From Neoscytalidium dimidiatum (Eukaryota > Ascomycota > Dothideomycetes > Botryosphaeriales > Botryosphaeriaceae), in the NCBI GenBank assembly GCA_037367355.1, contig CM074703.1, positions 2,666,001 to 2,730,000 on the forward strand: 64,000 nt of DNA, given 5' to 3'. Within the stretch, counting starts at the first letter, position 1. Each line of letters starts with the position of its first letter. The translations under genes and the position numbers were made by a program. The notes under the pieces are model-generated. The model was not told the origin of the DNA. It did no database searches and saw only the letters and a program-made list of their open reading frames with translations. This document shows positions 35,093-47,606 of the stretch, in pieces.

Positions 35093-36101
35093 TCCGCTTT
35101 CCAACGGGCTGCCTTATCCAAACGTAGAGACCCTTTGGCCCGGCACTTACGCGTACCCGACACACCATCGACCCGACACTCCCACCCAGTCCAACCCTTC
35201 CAATTCGGCCTCAAAGAAGAACCATCAAGCGTGATACCCACCGTCGCCATTGTAAAACGGCCGTCGCGCGCCTATTACCAAACCCTCATTTCGGCCCGAT
35301 CTCGTAGCATTCGGCCAATTTTGCTCAATTCAAAAGCCAAGACAGCGAATGCCCTATACAGGAAATTTCGGTCGGCTTCGCGACTCCTCGCCGCAACGTA
35401 TGGTATCCTGCGGCCTTTGGGTTTCTGCTATACGAGCCATAGCATCAATTTCCGAAGCCCAATACCGCGCCTTGGTTGCCCGGCGCATCCACTGCCCGAG
35501 GTCTCGCACCGCGGAAGTAGAAAGCTTCCAGTGCGCCGTGGTATGGCAATATGGCAGCTGGTGATGTAAGCAACGCATCTCTCTCTTCTCATGCAAACGC
35601 TCCCCTGCCCCACTGCGTGCGCCTAGAAGAACATCACCCACGGCTCATCATCGAGACGATCTCCGCGCCCGCGCGCGCGCACTCGCCCAGCGGGCAATGG
35701 AGAACAACGCTCTCGCACGCAATAGCACACGCACGGCAAGGCCGGACGGGCACCGCAAACAGCCCGCGCTGGATGTCAGGTACACTAAACCGCAAGGGTA
35801 GCGGGGCCGATATAACGGCAAGGATTGCTATCCATCGACCGGAACTCGGCCAGAACCAACCTAACCCACACCACCACCTTGCCCACCACACACCTATCTA
35901 ACCCCAACGCCCACGGTAGGTAATGGAAAGAAGAAAAATAAAATTCGTTTGCGCAGGAATCTGGTAAAGGCAAGAAAATAATAAGTTGCAATATTAGCCA
36001 TCTCGCCTTTCCTCGTGTTCGGCGCCGAGTTAAACATCAACTGGCGAGAGTGTCAATAAACACACCGCGGGATCTCATGACCTTCGCCCACGACTCGCCG
36101 C

Positions 36102-36117
36102 CGCCGCCGCGGCGGCG
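36102..36117. repeat. 16-bp GC-only palindrome
   Basis: CGCCGCCGCGGCGGCG reads the same on both strands. It sits at the end of a GC-rich patch in otherwise mixed DNA. It could be chance within a GCC/GGC trinucleotide run. Confidence 0.8.
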
Positions 36118-37610
36118 CCGAAAACCCGAGGAGAGCGCAAAAGTAACTATAGTGTGACACAAAAACGACTGGGAGGGAGGAAGGGAGGGAGAAAGGAACG
36201 TGCGCACCGCCCTATACTATACAGCGCCTCTGCAATAATACCGGATTGTGATGACAGGTGCGCGCGGGCGGGGCGGGGTATGTACGTGAACGTTTTCGGC
36301 GCGAATAAAGTCCTCCGAGGGAGCAGAGAGATAAGCGGCACTAGGCTAGTCAGGCACGCCCACGCAATACAAGCAAGCCCATTAATTGTCGATCGATAAG
36401 AACGACCCAGCGAAAAGAAAGAGGCGGAAGCGTGGAGAGATCAGGTCTCGTGGTATTGCATATGCAAGGGACGAGCGAGGGAGAAGGCGCGGAAGTCGCC
36501 GATCGTCTCTAAAACAGCTATAGCGATCATGTCGCTATTGTCGCATGCGAAATTTGGTCACGGACCGAAAAGAGAAGAGATTGCTACCTGCGGTCAGATG
36601 GTTGCTCTGGATGTACGGGTTCCGAGAGATAGCAATAATGAGCTCAAACGCACGTGCGAGCACGTATTATGCATTAGGTATACACACAAAAGTCCATGTG
36701 ACACTCGAGGGACACAGGGGGGAAACGGCGAGAGGTTTAACGAACGCAAGGATTCTTGCAGTAGCTTCGTTAGAAAAAAAAAAGAAAGAACAAACTACCA
36801 CTATCTAAGGTGCTGGAGGGGTATGTAGCAAACACAGCTGGAAAATAGCAAAGGGAAATAAGCAATGACAACGCAAGAGCAAAAGCAGGCAGCAACTTAA
36901 ACTCAGCGGAACTAAGGTTTGTGTGCGTGATACACGCCTCGGCGTCGAGAGTCATGCGGGGGAGAAGGGAAAAAGACGAGCTATTAGACAAGTTCCAACT
37001 GCACAAACGCATCGAAAAAGCCTCCCAAACAAAGAAAGCCCAAGATCTTTTCCCTTTACACCACATTCTCGATCTGTGCATCTGCCATTTCAAGAGAAAA
37101 TCTTGATAAAGGGGTATTGTTTTTTCTCTTCTTTTGAAAGGAGTGAGTGACGAGGCACAAAAGAAATGTTCCGCGAAGGTCAGGGCTCTCTCATCCAGTC
37201 CACCAACTGAAAACTAACCAAAAAAGCCATCTCGCCCACCGGAGACCCTAAGAGGTCCTAGGCTCCAGGGAAGTAGAGGGTGATACCGGAAATAGAGCAG
37301 GAGAAGAGGAGATTCGTGAAGGCAAACGCAGATAGGAAAGGAGAACTCTCGGCAGGCTTGTCAATTTTATCAAATCGCGACCGTGCCCTCAGCGTGAATA
37401 GTATCAACGCACGTCAACAAAGTCATTTACGTAGAGGGGAAAAAAAAACATGTGCAAGAAGGCGGTAAAAAGAGGGGATAGGGATAGTGGTATGAGCATA
37501 AACAGGAGACGCGGCTAGTCGTAAGGCGAGAAGAGACCAAACGCCATCGAGAATGAGGCAGAGCGCCAGAAGGAATCGTAACGCCGAGTCATGAATAGAG
37601 CTCTCTATGC

Positions 37611-40600
37611 TTAGAAGCAATTGAGAGCGCTCTTCTTCTTCTTTTTGCTGGCTTGGTTCAGCGCTGCCATCCGTGCTTCGAGGTGCGCACGCTCGGCCTC
37701 GACCCTCATGCGCGCATTGCGCTCTTCCTCGACTGCCTGGAGAGAGTATCGGTTCTTGCTCTGCTCCTGTCTCATGACATTGAGCTCCTCTTCGAGACCA
37801 GCGCACTTCTTCTTCCAGGTCTCCATCTCGTTCTTGACCTTGGTGCTGGAAGCCTCGAGGTCCGTGAGCGCCTCCTCCAGAGTAGCAGTAAGCTGCTTCT
37901 CTGCAAAGAGGTGCTTCTCGATGGTCCGGATACGCGCTTCTTGATCCTCGACCAGCTGCGCCTGAGCAATGTCCTTGCTTTGGTGACGGGATGCAGGCGG
38001 CGAAGAAGGAATTGGGCCCGGGCCGCCAGTCGGCGGAGGCGAGCCAGGGAGAGGAGGCAAGGGAATTGCGGGGGGCGGGGAAGGAAGGCTGGTGTGGGAA
38101 GCCGACTTCCGCAGGTTGGAGGAGTCCTTCGAGTCGGAGCGTTGGAGAGCCGAGTTCGGATCAAGGGACTCGCGGTTGGAGATTCTCTTGGCACCACCGA
38201 GCTGAGCCTGTACGTTACCGTTAGCTCCGGCAATCGTATGCGATCTAACAAGACTGAAACTTACCTCAAGATCGGCGATCTTCTTCTTCGAATCCTCCAA
38301 CTCCTTCTCCAAGTCGGTCTTAGCAGCAAACGCTTCCTCGAGTTGAACTTGACGCTCCGTTTGGAGGGCGGACAGCCTGTTGTTGGCGGCCTGGTGCTGG
38401 TCGTAGTTGGAGTTGAGCTGGTCCTCAAGCTCTTCAACAAGGCGAGAGCTCTTCCTCTCCTTGTCGCTGATCTTCTCAAGTTCCTTGAGGGTTTCTTCAT
38501 TGATCAACTTCAATTCTCCCACCTTGCTCTCAAGGTCAGAGACCTGGGCCTTGGCTTTCTCGAGCTCCTCCCGAGCAGTATTGAGTTCAGTAGTAGCAAG
38601 TTCGTGCTTCTCAAGCAGGTCCTTGCGTTCTTGCACGAGCTTCTCAATCTGGCTCTGCACCTTTGTGGCATCGGTCTCCTCATTGAGGGCAGCAGAGATG
38701 CCCTGCACGAGAGTAACCACCTCCTGCCGAGACTTCTCAAGCTCAGCCTGGTGCTCAGACTCCATCTTCGATAACTGCTCTTGGAGCGCAGCTGCAGCCT
38801 CCTGGTGCTTGGCCAACTGAGCTTCAAGGCGGCTGTTGACCTCGGCCATTTCTTGTGCGTGGGACTCACGGAGAGTGTCAAGTCCTTGCTGGTGGAGTGC
38901 AACAGCAGCCTTGTGCTCTTCGAGCTGTCTCTCCAGATTCGCTACCAAACCACGGTGAGCGTTAAGCTCTTTCTCGGTGAGCTCCCTGTCGCCGGTCTCC
39001 TCCTCGACCTGGCGTAAGATCTTGGCGTGCGATTCTTCAAGCTCGGCCAGCCTGGCTGCACTAGCGGCAGCAGCAGCCTTGTGGTCATCAATCTCCTTCT
39101 TCAGGTTCTCGATGTCTGCAGCGGCCGCGTCGGATTGCCCGATGCGCTCCTCTGCAACGCGCAGCGCAGCTTCGAGTTCCTTGATAGTAGTCTGGAGTTC
39201 GCTCTCGGAAGCACGCATGGACGTGATCGTAGTATCGTACTTAGCCTGCCATTGGAGAACTTCACGTTGAAGGACAACAATCTGCTGTTGAGTAGCGTCG
39301 TCTTGCGCGAGATCCTCTCCTAATTCCCTGCTGGCGTTAGGCGTAGGGGTCTCCGGGAACTCTCCAGGGATTTCAGGGCTGGATGCCTTGTCATCACCCG
39401 AGTTGCTGATCCTAATAGATGGAGAGCGAGGAGCGCCCAAGGCGGTTCTAAGACTCTCAATCTGCTCCACAAGCTCTTGCTCGCGAGACGCGTGGGACTC
39501 CTGCATCTGCCTTATCTGGGCTTCAGACTCCTGGAGCTGCTCACGCATCTGAGCGACGACGGAAATGTCAAGAGGAGACGACTTCAAACTAGACCTCTCC
39601 CTAGTGAGGCCAGAGATAATAGTCATCTTACCCTCCATCTCCTTGCGCACCTGGGCCATGTCGGCTTCGAGCGCGACAACGCGCTCCTTGGCAGAGTGAA
39701 GGTCCGTCATGATGGTGTTCAAGTTCGTCTCGAAGATTTGGATAGTCTCGGGCTCGTCCTCGAGGTGATCCAGAGCGATGTTACGCAGGGTGGCAAATGA
39801 GCGGTTCGCACGGTCAACGGTGACGATGTTCTGGCTCGACTTGCGCCGGATGACATGAGCGGTGGGTGAATCGGGACGAGCAAGTTGGACAGCCTTCTGC
39901 ATGTCAATCTTCAACTCATCGACATACTTCAGGGTGTCTTGGTGGTCCTTCTCCAGCTGAGCGTAGCGTTGAGCTAACTCAGCCATATTCTCTTCCTTCT
40001 CCTCGTGCAACTTCTTCAGCTTCTCCATCTCCTGGGCAAGAGCGTCGTCATGGGGAACGGCGCTTTCTTCAGCAGCTTCTGCGTCCGAACCCTTCAGAGC
40101 GGTCTCAGCATCAGAGGTTGCCGATGTAATGATAGAGTCTCTCGGATTGGAGGACTCCCCAAGCAAGGACAATTCCGATGATAAGGTACGCGAGGATGAA
40201 GGTTGTCCATCCTCTTTGATCTCGTTGATCCCGTTCACCCCCGCGTGCGCTAAAAAAGAATCTGGTCCAGCAGAAGAAATAGAAGTACGTTTGTTGACAC
40301 GAGCCTCATCAACAGCCTCCTGAAGCTCGGCCAAGGTGTTCAATGCCACCTGGTATTTGCGTTGAAGATCGTCAAAGTCATGCACAGTCGTCTCATGCTC
40401 CATACGGAGCTCGAAAAGTTCCTGGGTCACGGCCTCGAGCTTGTCAGCGACAAACTCGGACTGTTCAGGGCTCTGAGGTGATTCCTCCGAGATCGGCGGG
40501 ACTTCCAGGGTGGTTTTCTTGATCTTGCCCGGGGTTTGCGCGCCAGAAGGCTCGGGTGAAGGGCTACCAGAGCGTTCCACCTCATCCTTTTTCGCGGCCT

Positions 40601-42939
40601 CCTCAACCTCATCATCGCTGGGTTTCTTCGAGTGGCCGTTGGTGAGACTCTGGTCTGCAGGCTTGTTTTCCTTGTTAATGTTGTCGAGTTCATATAGCAA
40701 GTTGTCAAGTTTGCCAATGCTGCGCTGTCGCTCGATGACATGCTCCAGACGTTCGATTTCTCTTTGCATCAACTCGTGATCCTGTTCAGCCTCCGCGAGG
40801 CGCTCCTCCAGAGTGGAAATGTACTCCTCGCAATTTTGTTCGTTCTCGCGGGCCCTGTTGAGCTCTTTCCGCAGGTCTTGGATGATCGCTGTCTGCTTTT
40901 CTTCTCCAGAAGTGATGCCATCGACCTTGGACTCCAAATCCTTCAGATAACTCTCGTTGCTTGCCTCACGGTCGGCATACTTTTGAATGCGGGTCTGCAA
41001 TTGTTGATTGAGACTCTCCATGTAGGCAATCTTGGTCTCTTTCTCCAAGAGACTGCTCTCGCTGGTTGAAAGAGAGGATCTGGTCGTCGACAGGGAGGCC
41101 TCGAGACTTTGGATAGTCTTCTCGTACTCCATGACCACCTGCTGGACAGCCTCGGCAAACGAGTTCGAACGCTGAAGTCTCTCCATGGCAGTCTCACCAA
41201 GAGCCTCTGTGAGACCAGCGGCGTCTGAGGCATCGGCGTCACGGGCTTTGGTGAATTCGGAAATGAAATTTGCGTGACGCTGGCTCAATGCATTGTAGTT
41301 TTCTTGAAGATCGAGAAGCTGGTTCTGAAGCTCCATTTCACGCTCGGCTGACCGCTCTGCTCTTTCCTGCGGTGCACTGCCCTTGCGGCCAGTGCGTTCT
41401 GATAATCTGATCTGGTCGCGCAGGAAGGAAACCTCGGCCCGCAAACGCTCGATGATAGCCTTTGCATCACCCTCGTCGGAACTCTGCTGGATCTGCGGTT
41501 TGCTCTGGATGGCTCGGGCACGCTGGGCATACTGGACTGTATTCAGGGTTTCGCTCAGGTGGAACTCGGCAGGGTTGACGCAAGCGACCATGTACGTAAT
41601 CGCATTGCCGCCGAGGGAGTCTTGAAGCAGGCGGGTAAGTTTCGAGTCTCTGTACGAGACGTGCGATCCCGATCGTTGCGAGAGCTGCGAGATAACCTTT
41701 CCGAGACTTGCGAGACCCGCATTGATCGAGATGCCCTCCCTAGCTCGCTCACCCTGGGCACCTGTGTTCTTCAATCTTTCACTACCCGCCAGGTCGACGA
41801 AGTGGAGCTTGCTGTCCACCGTCACCCAGCTATCCGCGCCAGTCATCGCCTCCAACGGCATTGATCTCCGCTTGTCCTGCACTGAGGTCTGTCCCGTCGC
41901 AGATCTGCTCTTCTTCTGCACCAGGTTCAAGCTGAAAACGGCATGGGAACGGGACGATTGCGAGTTGACCGCGGTGGCGTCTGTTTGACGGATGGATGAT
42001 CCAAAGTTAAGGGCATGGAGAAGGTCATCTATCGAGTTGATATTCATTTGTTGGAGGCCAGTAAGGATGATTCTGCCCTTCGGATCTTCTCGAATAGTGA
42101 CCTGGGCTCTTTCATGTTGGGGCACATCCGCGGGAACGAGGAGATCGCGGAGCTGCTCGTTGTAGATTTCGACATACGAGGCTTTCAATTGCCAATTCTT
42201 GTCCGCTGACTTCGCCGCCGGTAGGCCAATGGTGGAGTACCTTGTGGGGGCGCGGAGGCCGGAGCCGCCGGCTGCAGAAGGGGTCGGGTTGCCTGTCAAA
42301 ACTTCGAAAAGTAATCTCGCCGCGCGGGGAACAACACCTGGGACTCGTGTCAGAACTCGGAATGCCGAATGATTCAGCCCTTCAACATACCCATAGCTTC
42401 GGGGTCCGACTGCTGCGTGGGTCCCGAGGTACCCATCGTGTACGACTTCCCGGCACCGGACTGGCCATATGCCAGAATGGAGACATTGTAGCCCTGCACG
42501 AATGAGTTCACGCTATCACTCAGATATTCCCAGATGCCGGCCTGATCTATGTCCTCTCCGAAGACGCGGTCAAAGACGAAAAGCTTCTTCCCTTGTTGCG
42601 AATCGACGGTAATTGTTGTGTCGCTGGTGACCTGACACGCGCTCCCGCGAAATCTTTGCGGGATGAGATCGAAGTTGGGGTCGCCGGGCTTTAGCGGAGG
42701 ACGGACGCGGATAGCTGGGTGGCGTGGCGGGTTAGCAGAGAGGTGAATTGAGGCGCCGAGGGAAGTGTGTACGCACCGACTTTGACAGCGGTCTTGCTGT
42801 CTTCGTCCGAGGCTCTGCTGCCGCCACCGGCGCGGCTACTCATGCTCATCCGGCTGCTGGAGCGTGGCGGGCGCATCATGGCGCTCATCGGGCGCTGGAT
42901 GCCGCTGGCGGGCGAGCCCGGCGGAGAGGTGATCTCCAT
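37611..42939 (-). CDS. Kinesin, N-terminal motor with long coiled-coil tail (kinesin-4/KIF21-like)
   Basis: Four exons on the minus strand: 42939-42777, 42714-42391, 42337-38265 and 38207-37611. They give 1718 residues. A Ser/Arg-rich leader of about 50 residues precedes the motor, which begins VKVAIRVRPPLKPG. ATPase motifs are intact: P-loop GQSGAGKS (about 138-145), switch I NSQSSRSH (287-294) and switch II DLAGSE (334-339), then YRDSKLTRLLQDSLGG. The motor ends near 430. A neck and about 1000 residues of heptad-rich coiled coil follow, then a polyproline linker (PPPAIPLPPLPGSPPP), a last coiled coil and a basic end KKKKKSALNCF. It should form a dimer moving toward microtubule plus ends. 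The kinesin-4 placement rests on layout only. The last intron (38208-38264, 57 nt, GTAAGT to GTACAG) has no stop and keeps frame; retention would give 1737 residues. Confidence 0.93.
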
Positions 42940-45900
42940 GGTCTCGCGCGTGCCGTGGGCAGGGCGACGGTGAGAGTCGGAGGTGAAGGCAGGGCGCAGG
43001 CGGTGTTGTCAGCTGTGGGCCTGCCGAGGCGCCGAAGGTCAGGATCAGGATCCGGAGCGTAGGGCGAGAGCGGTGCTACTGGCGGCGAACATGCGCAAAG
43101 GTTCGGCGGCACGGCAGATGCGCGATCTGTGCGACTTGGAGGGCAGTCCGGGGCGCTTGCAGCATGGGCCGAGAGCGTGGACCCGGGTATATGAGGATAA
43201 GAGGCGTGGTGTTTGTGTTGTCGCGATCGTTTATCGCAGACGTGTCGCGCGTGCGCTGGCGGCGACTGGCTGGCGGGCTTTTGAATTTGTTGCCTGGGGT
43301 TGCGTCCCAGGGTCGGCTCTGTTCAGGGGGGGCTTTGCAGGGCAGGGACCGTTGGCGTTAGGCCCGGAAGATAGGAGAAGCAGGCGGGCGCTCGCTCGCC
43401 GCCGGCGCGCTGCTGTCGGCCCTGGTGCCCTCGTCTGGCTGAGAGCGCGCGGGAGATGGCTGCAGGGGGCGGGGCGCTGCTGGTCGGGGTGGCAGGTTTC
43501 AGGCTGGCCTGCTGGAGGTGTTTGTCTGGAAAAGATTTCTGCAGCGCCGCGCGACCTTCAAGAGAGCTCCCGCGCAGTCGCGCACGCCGCGCACAGGCTC
43601 AGGTACAGGCCGGCCGGCACGGGCATACGTGCAGACACACAGGCGCTCGAGGACCTCGCTCGGGCGCCGGCGTTGGTACATACGATCCTAGCGCGCCCGA
43701 CCACGTTGCTCCGTCGTGCTGAATTTCTTTTCGCGCGTCCGGGTGTGGGCTGATTGCGCCTGCGCAAATCCCATCCGCCGCCCCTGCGCGCGTGCTCGCC
43801 CAGCGACTGCCGCGCGAGCGAGCTGGAGCGCACTGCCTCGAGACGCTGCCGTCGCCGCCGTTGTTGCTACTGCCGCTGCTTCTGCGGCAGCCTCCCCACC
43901 AGCATTGGACATCTATGCGCGCCCGTTCGGCATCACGCGTCGTCCCCCGCATAAGGCATCAGGCACAGCCGCTAGCCATGCAGGAGTCTGCAGGCACGCG
44001 CCGGCGCCTCCCTCGAGCCAGAGCGAAAGCCAGAGCGAGAGCCAGAGCCACAGAAGAAACCCGCCCATCCCAAGGCCCCTCACCTCCGAGCCCTGAGCCC
44101 GCCGTTGCCGTGCGCCGCGTCTAAACCAGGTGCACAATATCGCAAAAAAGCATGGTGGGCGGCCCCGTTTGATGTGCGCTGTCATCTACGCAGTAATGTC
44201 CGGACCTGTCTGTCCATCATCGCCCTTCACGGCCCTGCTGGCGCTCCGGAGTCATGGTGCGCGCCCGTTTTGGCAATGCGCCGGCCTGCGCAGCGGATCG
44301 TCCTCGCTGAAACGTTCAAGTCCACGCCACCCAGCGGCCCTGCCCCGTGCCAGAACATGACGCTCTAGACGATCTGCATGTTGGAGACACCGCGCAGCAT
44401 CAGGGGTGCACTGCTCGCCTGCGTGCCAATTGTGCTCTCGTCATGTCCATGCCCCCCAGAATCGCGATCTGCCCCTCCGCCTCGCCTGCGCCTGCGCCTA
44501 GCCGTACGCTCGATCCAGCGCCGCGCTATCGCTACCTCCTCCCAGCCGGCCACGAGCCGGCCTGCTGTGCCAGCCTGCAAGCCCTCAAGTCCGCCGACCC
44601 GCCAACCCGCCCAGCGCTACCCCAAGCCCGGAAGGGCAGTCAAACCCAGCTGTCATTCGAGTGAAGCCGAAGCGCCACCGCCCAAACAAGCTTCTGGGGC
44701 TGGGCCCTCGCAGGCGCAGCTACCAGCCTACCAGCCTACCTTTTGCCGACACGGCCTCAATACGCGAGTTTCTCATCTCCCACTCATAGGATCGTCCCAC
44801 CTGCTACGCTCGTCCTCGGAATGTCTTCCGAACACATGACTGAGCGCTCAGACGCGGCCAAAACCCTCGACATCCATGAGTTGTGACACCGGAGATACCC
44901 TTAGGAACACGGCTTGTCGACCGCTCAGCCGTCCGCCGAGGGCGTTGTGCGTTGCGTAAGCACTTCCGTCTCGGAGACGCGTCTCCAACACGAAAGTCCG
45001 TCCGGCAGACGCGCAACTATTGTACCCAAGTTTTGTGTCTGACACTTCTTCCAGAAAAAAAAAAGAGTGCGCCACAGGCTGCAACTTTCATGCCCCCGCG
45101 GCCAGGATGGCAAGTCCCGCGATGGCGCAATGCCTGCCCTCTTGGGCACGAAAGGGATTGACAATCGTATGTTCGGACTGCTGCATCCCTCGGTTAACTC
45201 TGCCATACTCTCTTTTCTCTGAATGGCTCTGTTCAGAGCTAAATGGGATCAGCCGCATTCCGCGGTGGTCGACGAAACGACCGGCTCATGGCACAATATA
45301 ATCCTCATCCTTTCTTGCTTCACAACCTCTGAAGCGACGCTCCTTAGCTGAACGCCAGCCAAGTGTCTTAAACCAGGTCTCCGCTTCTGCGCATTCCGCA
45401 TTTTCCGGATATGGGTCGTCTGTCCAATTTGCGACATAGTCCGTAGCTTGATAAGCGTATCTGCCGGACTGAACTGTATCTCAGATGGCGCCACTCCGCC
45501 ATACGACTAACAGAGAAGGCTAACTTTGCGTTGGGATCATTTCCGCTCCGCAAGCTTCCCGCCCTTCCCCGGGGAACCTTATTCATATGCTTCTCACGTC
45601 CACGGTGCCCTCAACCTCCCCCACGGGCATTTTGTTCAACGTCCGGTTGCACTTGACATACGTCAATCTAGATATGACGACGGCCATGTAGTTCAAGTTC
45701 CAGAAGATTCATGTCCTTGTTTCAAATCCCTTACTGTCAGTGTGCCCCGGTCACTGCCGCCAATTGATCAGAGGATCACTGGAAATCTTCGTTAAGTTTC
45801 GTTTCATAGCTCTGCTGTATTAAATGCCTTCAGTAATTCGTCGCGATGACTCAGCCAAGGATCCCACTTCCTCAATGCCTCGGTGCAGGGAAATCGCCCT

Positions 45901-47606
45901 ACGGTCCTTGGCTGCGCTGTGGAAATAAAGTCATCGTTTCGCACAAGGTCGATCCTTGAAGCCCTACGGATAGCTCCCCATGGTGTCCAAGAAGCGCAAT
46001 TGCATCATCCATACCGTTAATTTGGCTCTATTTTTCCTTACAATTTCCGCCTTACGCGAAGTCACTCATCACATGCGTTCATATCTCATAGATCACTTTG
46101 AAGGTGTATGTGCCCTGCTTCGTTCTGTTTTAGCTGGATTTTGGCAGAAATTCAAGGTTTTGCGGCATCACCCCTGTAAGCTGCCTATTAGACCACAACG
46201 AGTATATCAGATGAAAGAATTGGCTCTTTCCCTTGACCCTATTCTCACCAAGGAAGTTCAGATTCTGTCCAAATCGGACCATAAAAAAGGTAGCAGCCGT
46301 ACAGTAGCAGATGAACCGCACCGCCGGAACGGGAAGGCACCAAGTAGTACTTACCACAACCGTCCACAGGAACGGTCCAACGCCGCATGAAAATACGATC
46401 TACTCCCACGCCTCACCCGTGGGCCAGCCAGCAGGCCCACACTTACCAGTACCGCGTCCCTGGTCCTCCCAATCCGCCAGCTCGGTAGCCCTGAGCGAAA
46501 GTGACGGTGGGGGCCGAAATCAAAAACTGCGAAACGTTAACACAACGCCGCTATTGCATCGGTGATCACAATGCAAGGCCCCACAACAGGCCAAGCGTGC
46601 GTTTCGCTGCCTTTGAAGGGCATTGCAAGGTTTGTGTGGACCAGCGAACGGCATCTTTTCTCCGCAATTCGTATTCAGGGCGGTGAACCAGGCGCAGCCT
46701 ATATGGGACTGTTCTTATTCAACGGCGTTCGTGAGGCACAGCAAATGTTTCCTCATCCTGAACGTTAACTCAGGGTATAGGGATCGACCGGATGATACTG
46801 CTTTCTCCCTCCTTCTCCGCCTTTTTGACTTCCGCGTAGACCGGCGCGGCCCTTGATACGAGATATGCTGTGGGGTTTTTGGAACATCACCCCGAGACAT
46901 CTTCGCGTAGACTATTGTCCTATTGCAGGCGGCTGTATATCGGTTGGCCTGTCGGCAGATGAAGCAGGCTATTGATTGTACGCCTCACCTTTTTGACTTT
47001 TCAAATCAAATGCCTGTTCTGACGACATGGCTGGAACGGGATATGTATGTAAATGACTCTGTAGCACCTCCCCGCCACTCGTAATAGCAGTTTATTCGTG
47101 CAAACGCTAGAGACTTGAAGTGCGGATCCATACATGTAAAGGAGAACACTTATCTTACCGCAGCGGATGTTCCGGCTGTCCGCGTGCAGGACTGCCTAAT
47201 GCAGGAACAATGCAGACTGTATGCATGTCAGGACAGGGCGACTTCCTTTTTGAAAGACTTCCGTAGACTGTTCATGTTTCGCACATCGCCTTCAGGAACT
47301 GCCCAGCAATTGAAAAATCATGCCCTCTAAATCTCATTTTGGTATGCAGCCATTAGGTAAATCCCTCGCTGTAGCATGATGAGGAGAAGGTTCCCGCCGT
47401 CCACCTGAGACGATGCCCCTCTCAGCGTACTCGCTCTCTCCGGAGCATTTGAAAAATAAAAATGAAAAAAAAAAACTGTTACAGACACATGTATTTCTCT
47501 CCACGCAAGCGATGTGACGATTCCTCCAAAAAGAATCACGGAAACGGAAAATGAAGAAGCGCGCCGAGCTTTTGCAAAAGACCCCCCCCCACAACCCCAT
47601 ATCACC
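42940..47606. other. 4.7-kb region upstream of the kinesin, gene-free
   Basis: The first kilobase is very GC-rich and is the kinesin promoter; it shows long chance frames on both strands. From about 45 kb the DNA is less GC-rich. A 136-codon plus-strand frame at 45980-46390 has no recognisable feature. A 14-base perfect palindrome lies at 44973-44986. No gene, tRNA or transposon signature found. Confidence 0.55.
44973..44986. repeat. 14-bp palindrome within nested inverted repeats
   Basis: GGAGACGCGTCTCC is a perfect palindrome. Just before it, CGTCTCGGAGACG forms a second inverted repeat that shares the GGAGACG half. Confidence 0.8.

Larger units (their letters stand above)
32240..37610. 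other. 5.4-kb gene-free stretch between convergent genes
   Basis: Lies between the BCD1 stop (+) and the kinesin stop (-). Open frames up to 217 codons exist but have no recognisable family, balanced composition or splice-supported extension. Notable elements are an (AGCC)5 repeat at 35071-35092 and a 16-base perfect palindrome at 36102-36117. The DNA is AT-richer from about 36.1 kb to the kinesin end. Long 3' UTRs or a noncoding transcript could lie here; nothing in the sequence proves one. Confidence 0.55.

Noticed and set aside
37611..37660. CaaX-type lipidation signal at the kinesin C-terminus (KKKKKSALNCF)
   Set aside because: The Cys is third from the end's start only in NCF; a CaaX box needs Cys at the fourth position from the end.
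42983..43753. 256-codon plus-strand frame upstream of the kinesin
   Set aside because: Lies in very GC-rich promoter DNA where stop codons are rare; Arg/Gly/Ala composition only.
45980..46390. 136-codon frame with one hydrophobic stretch
   Set aside because: A single weak hydrophobic segment is not enough; the rest is low in structure and no orthologue-like motif is seen.
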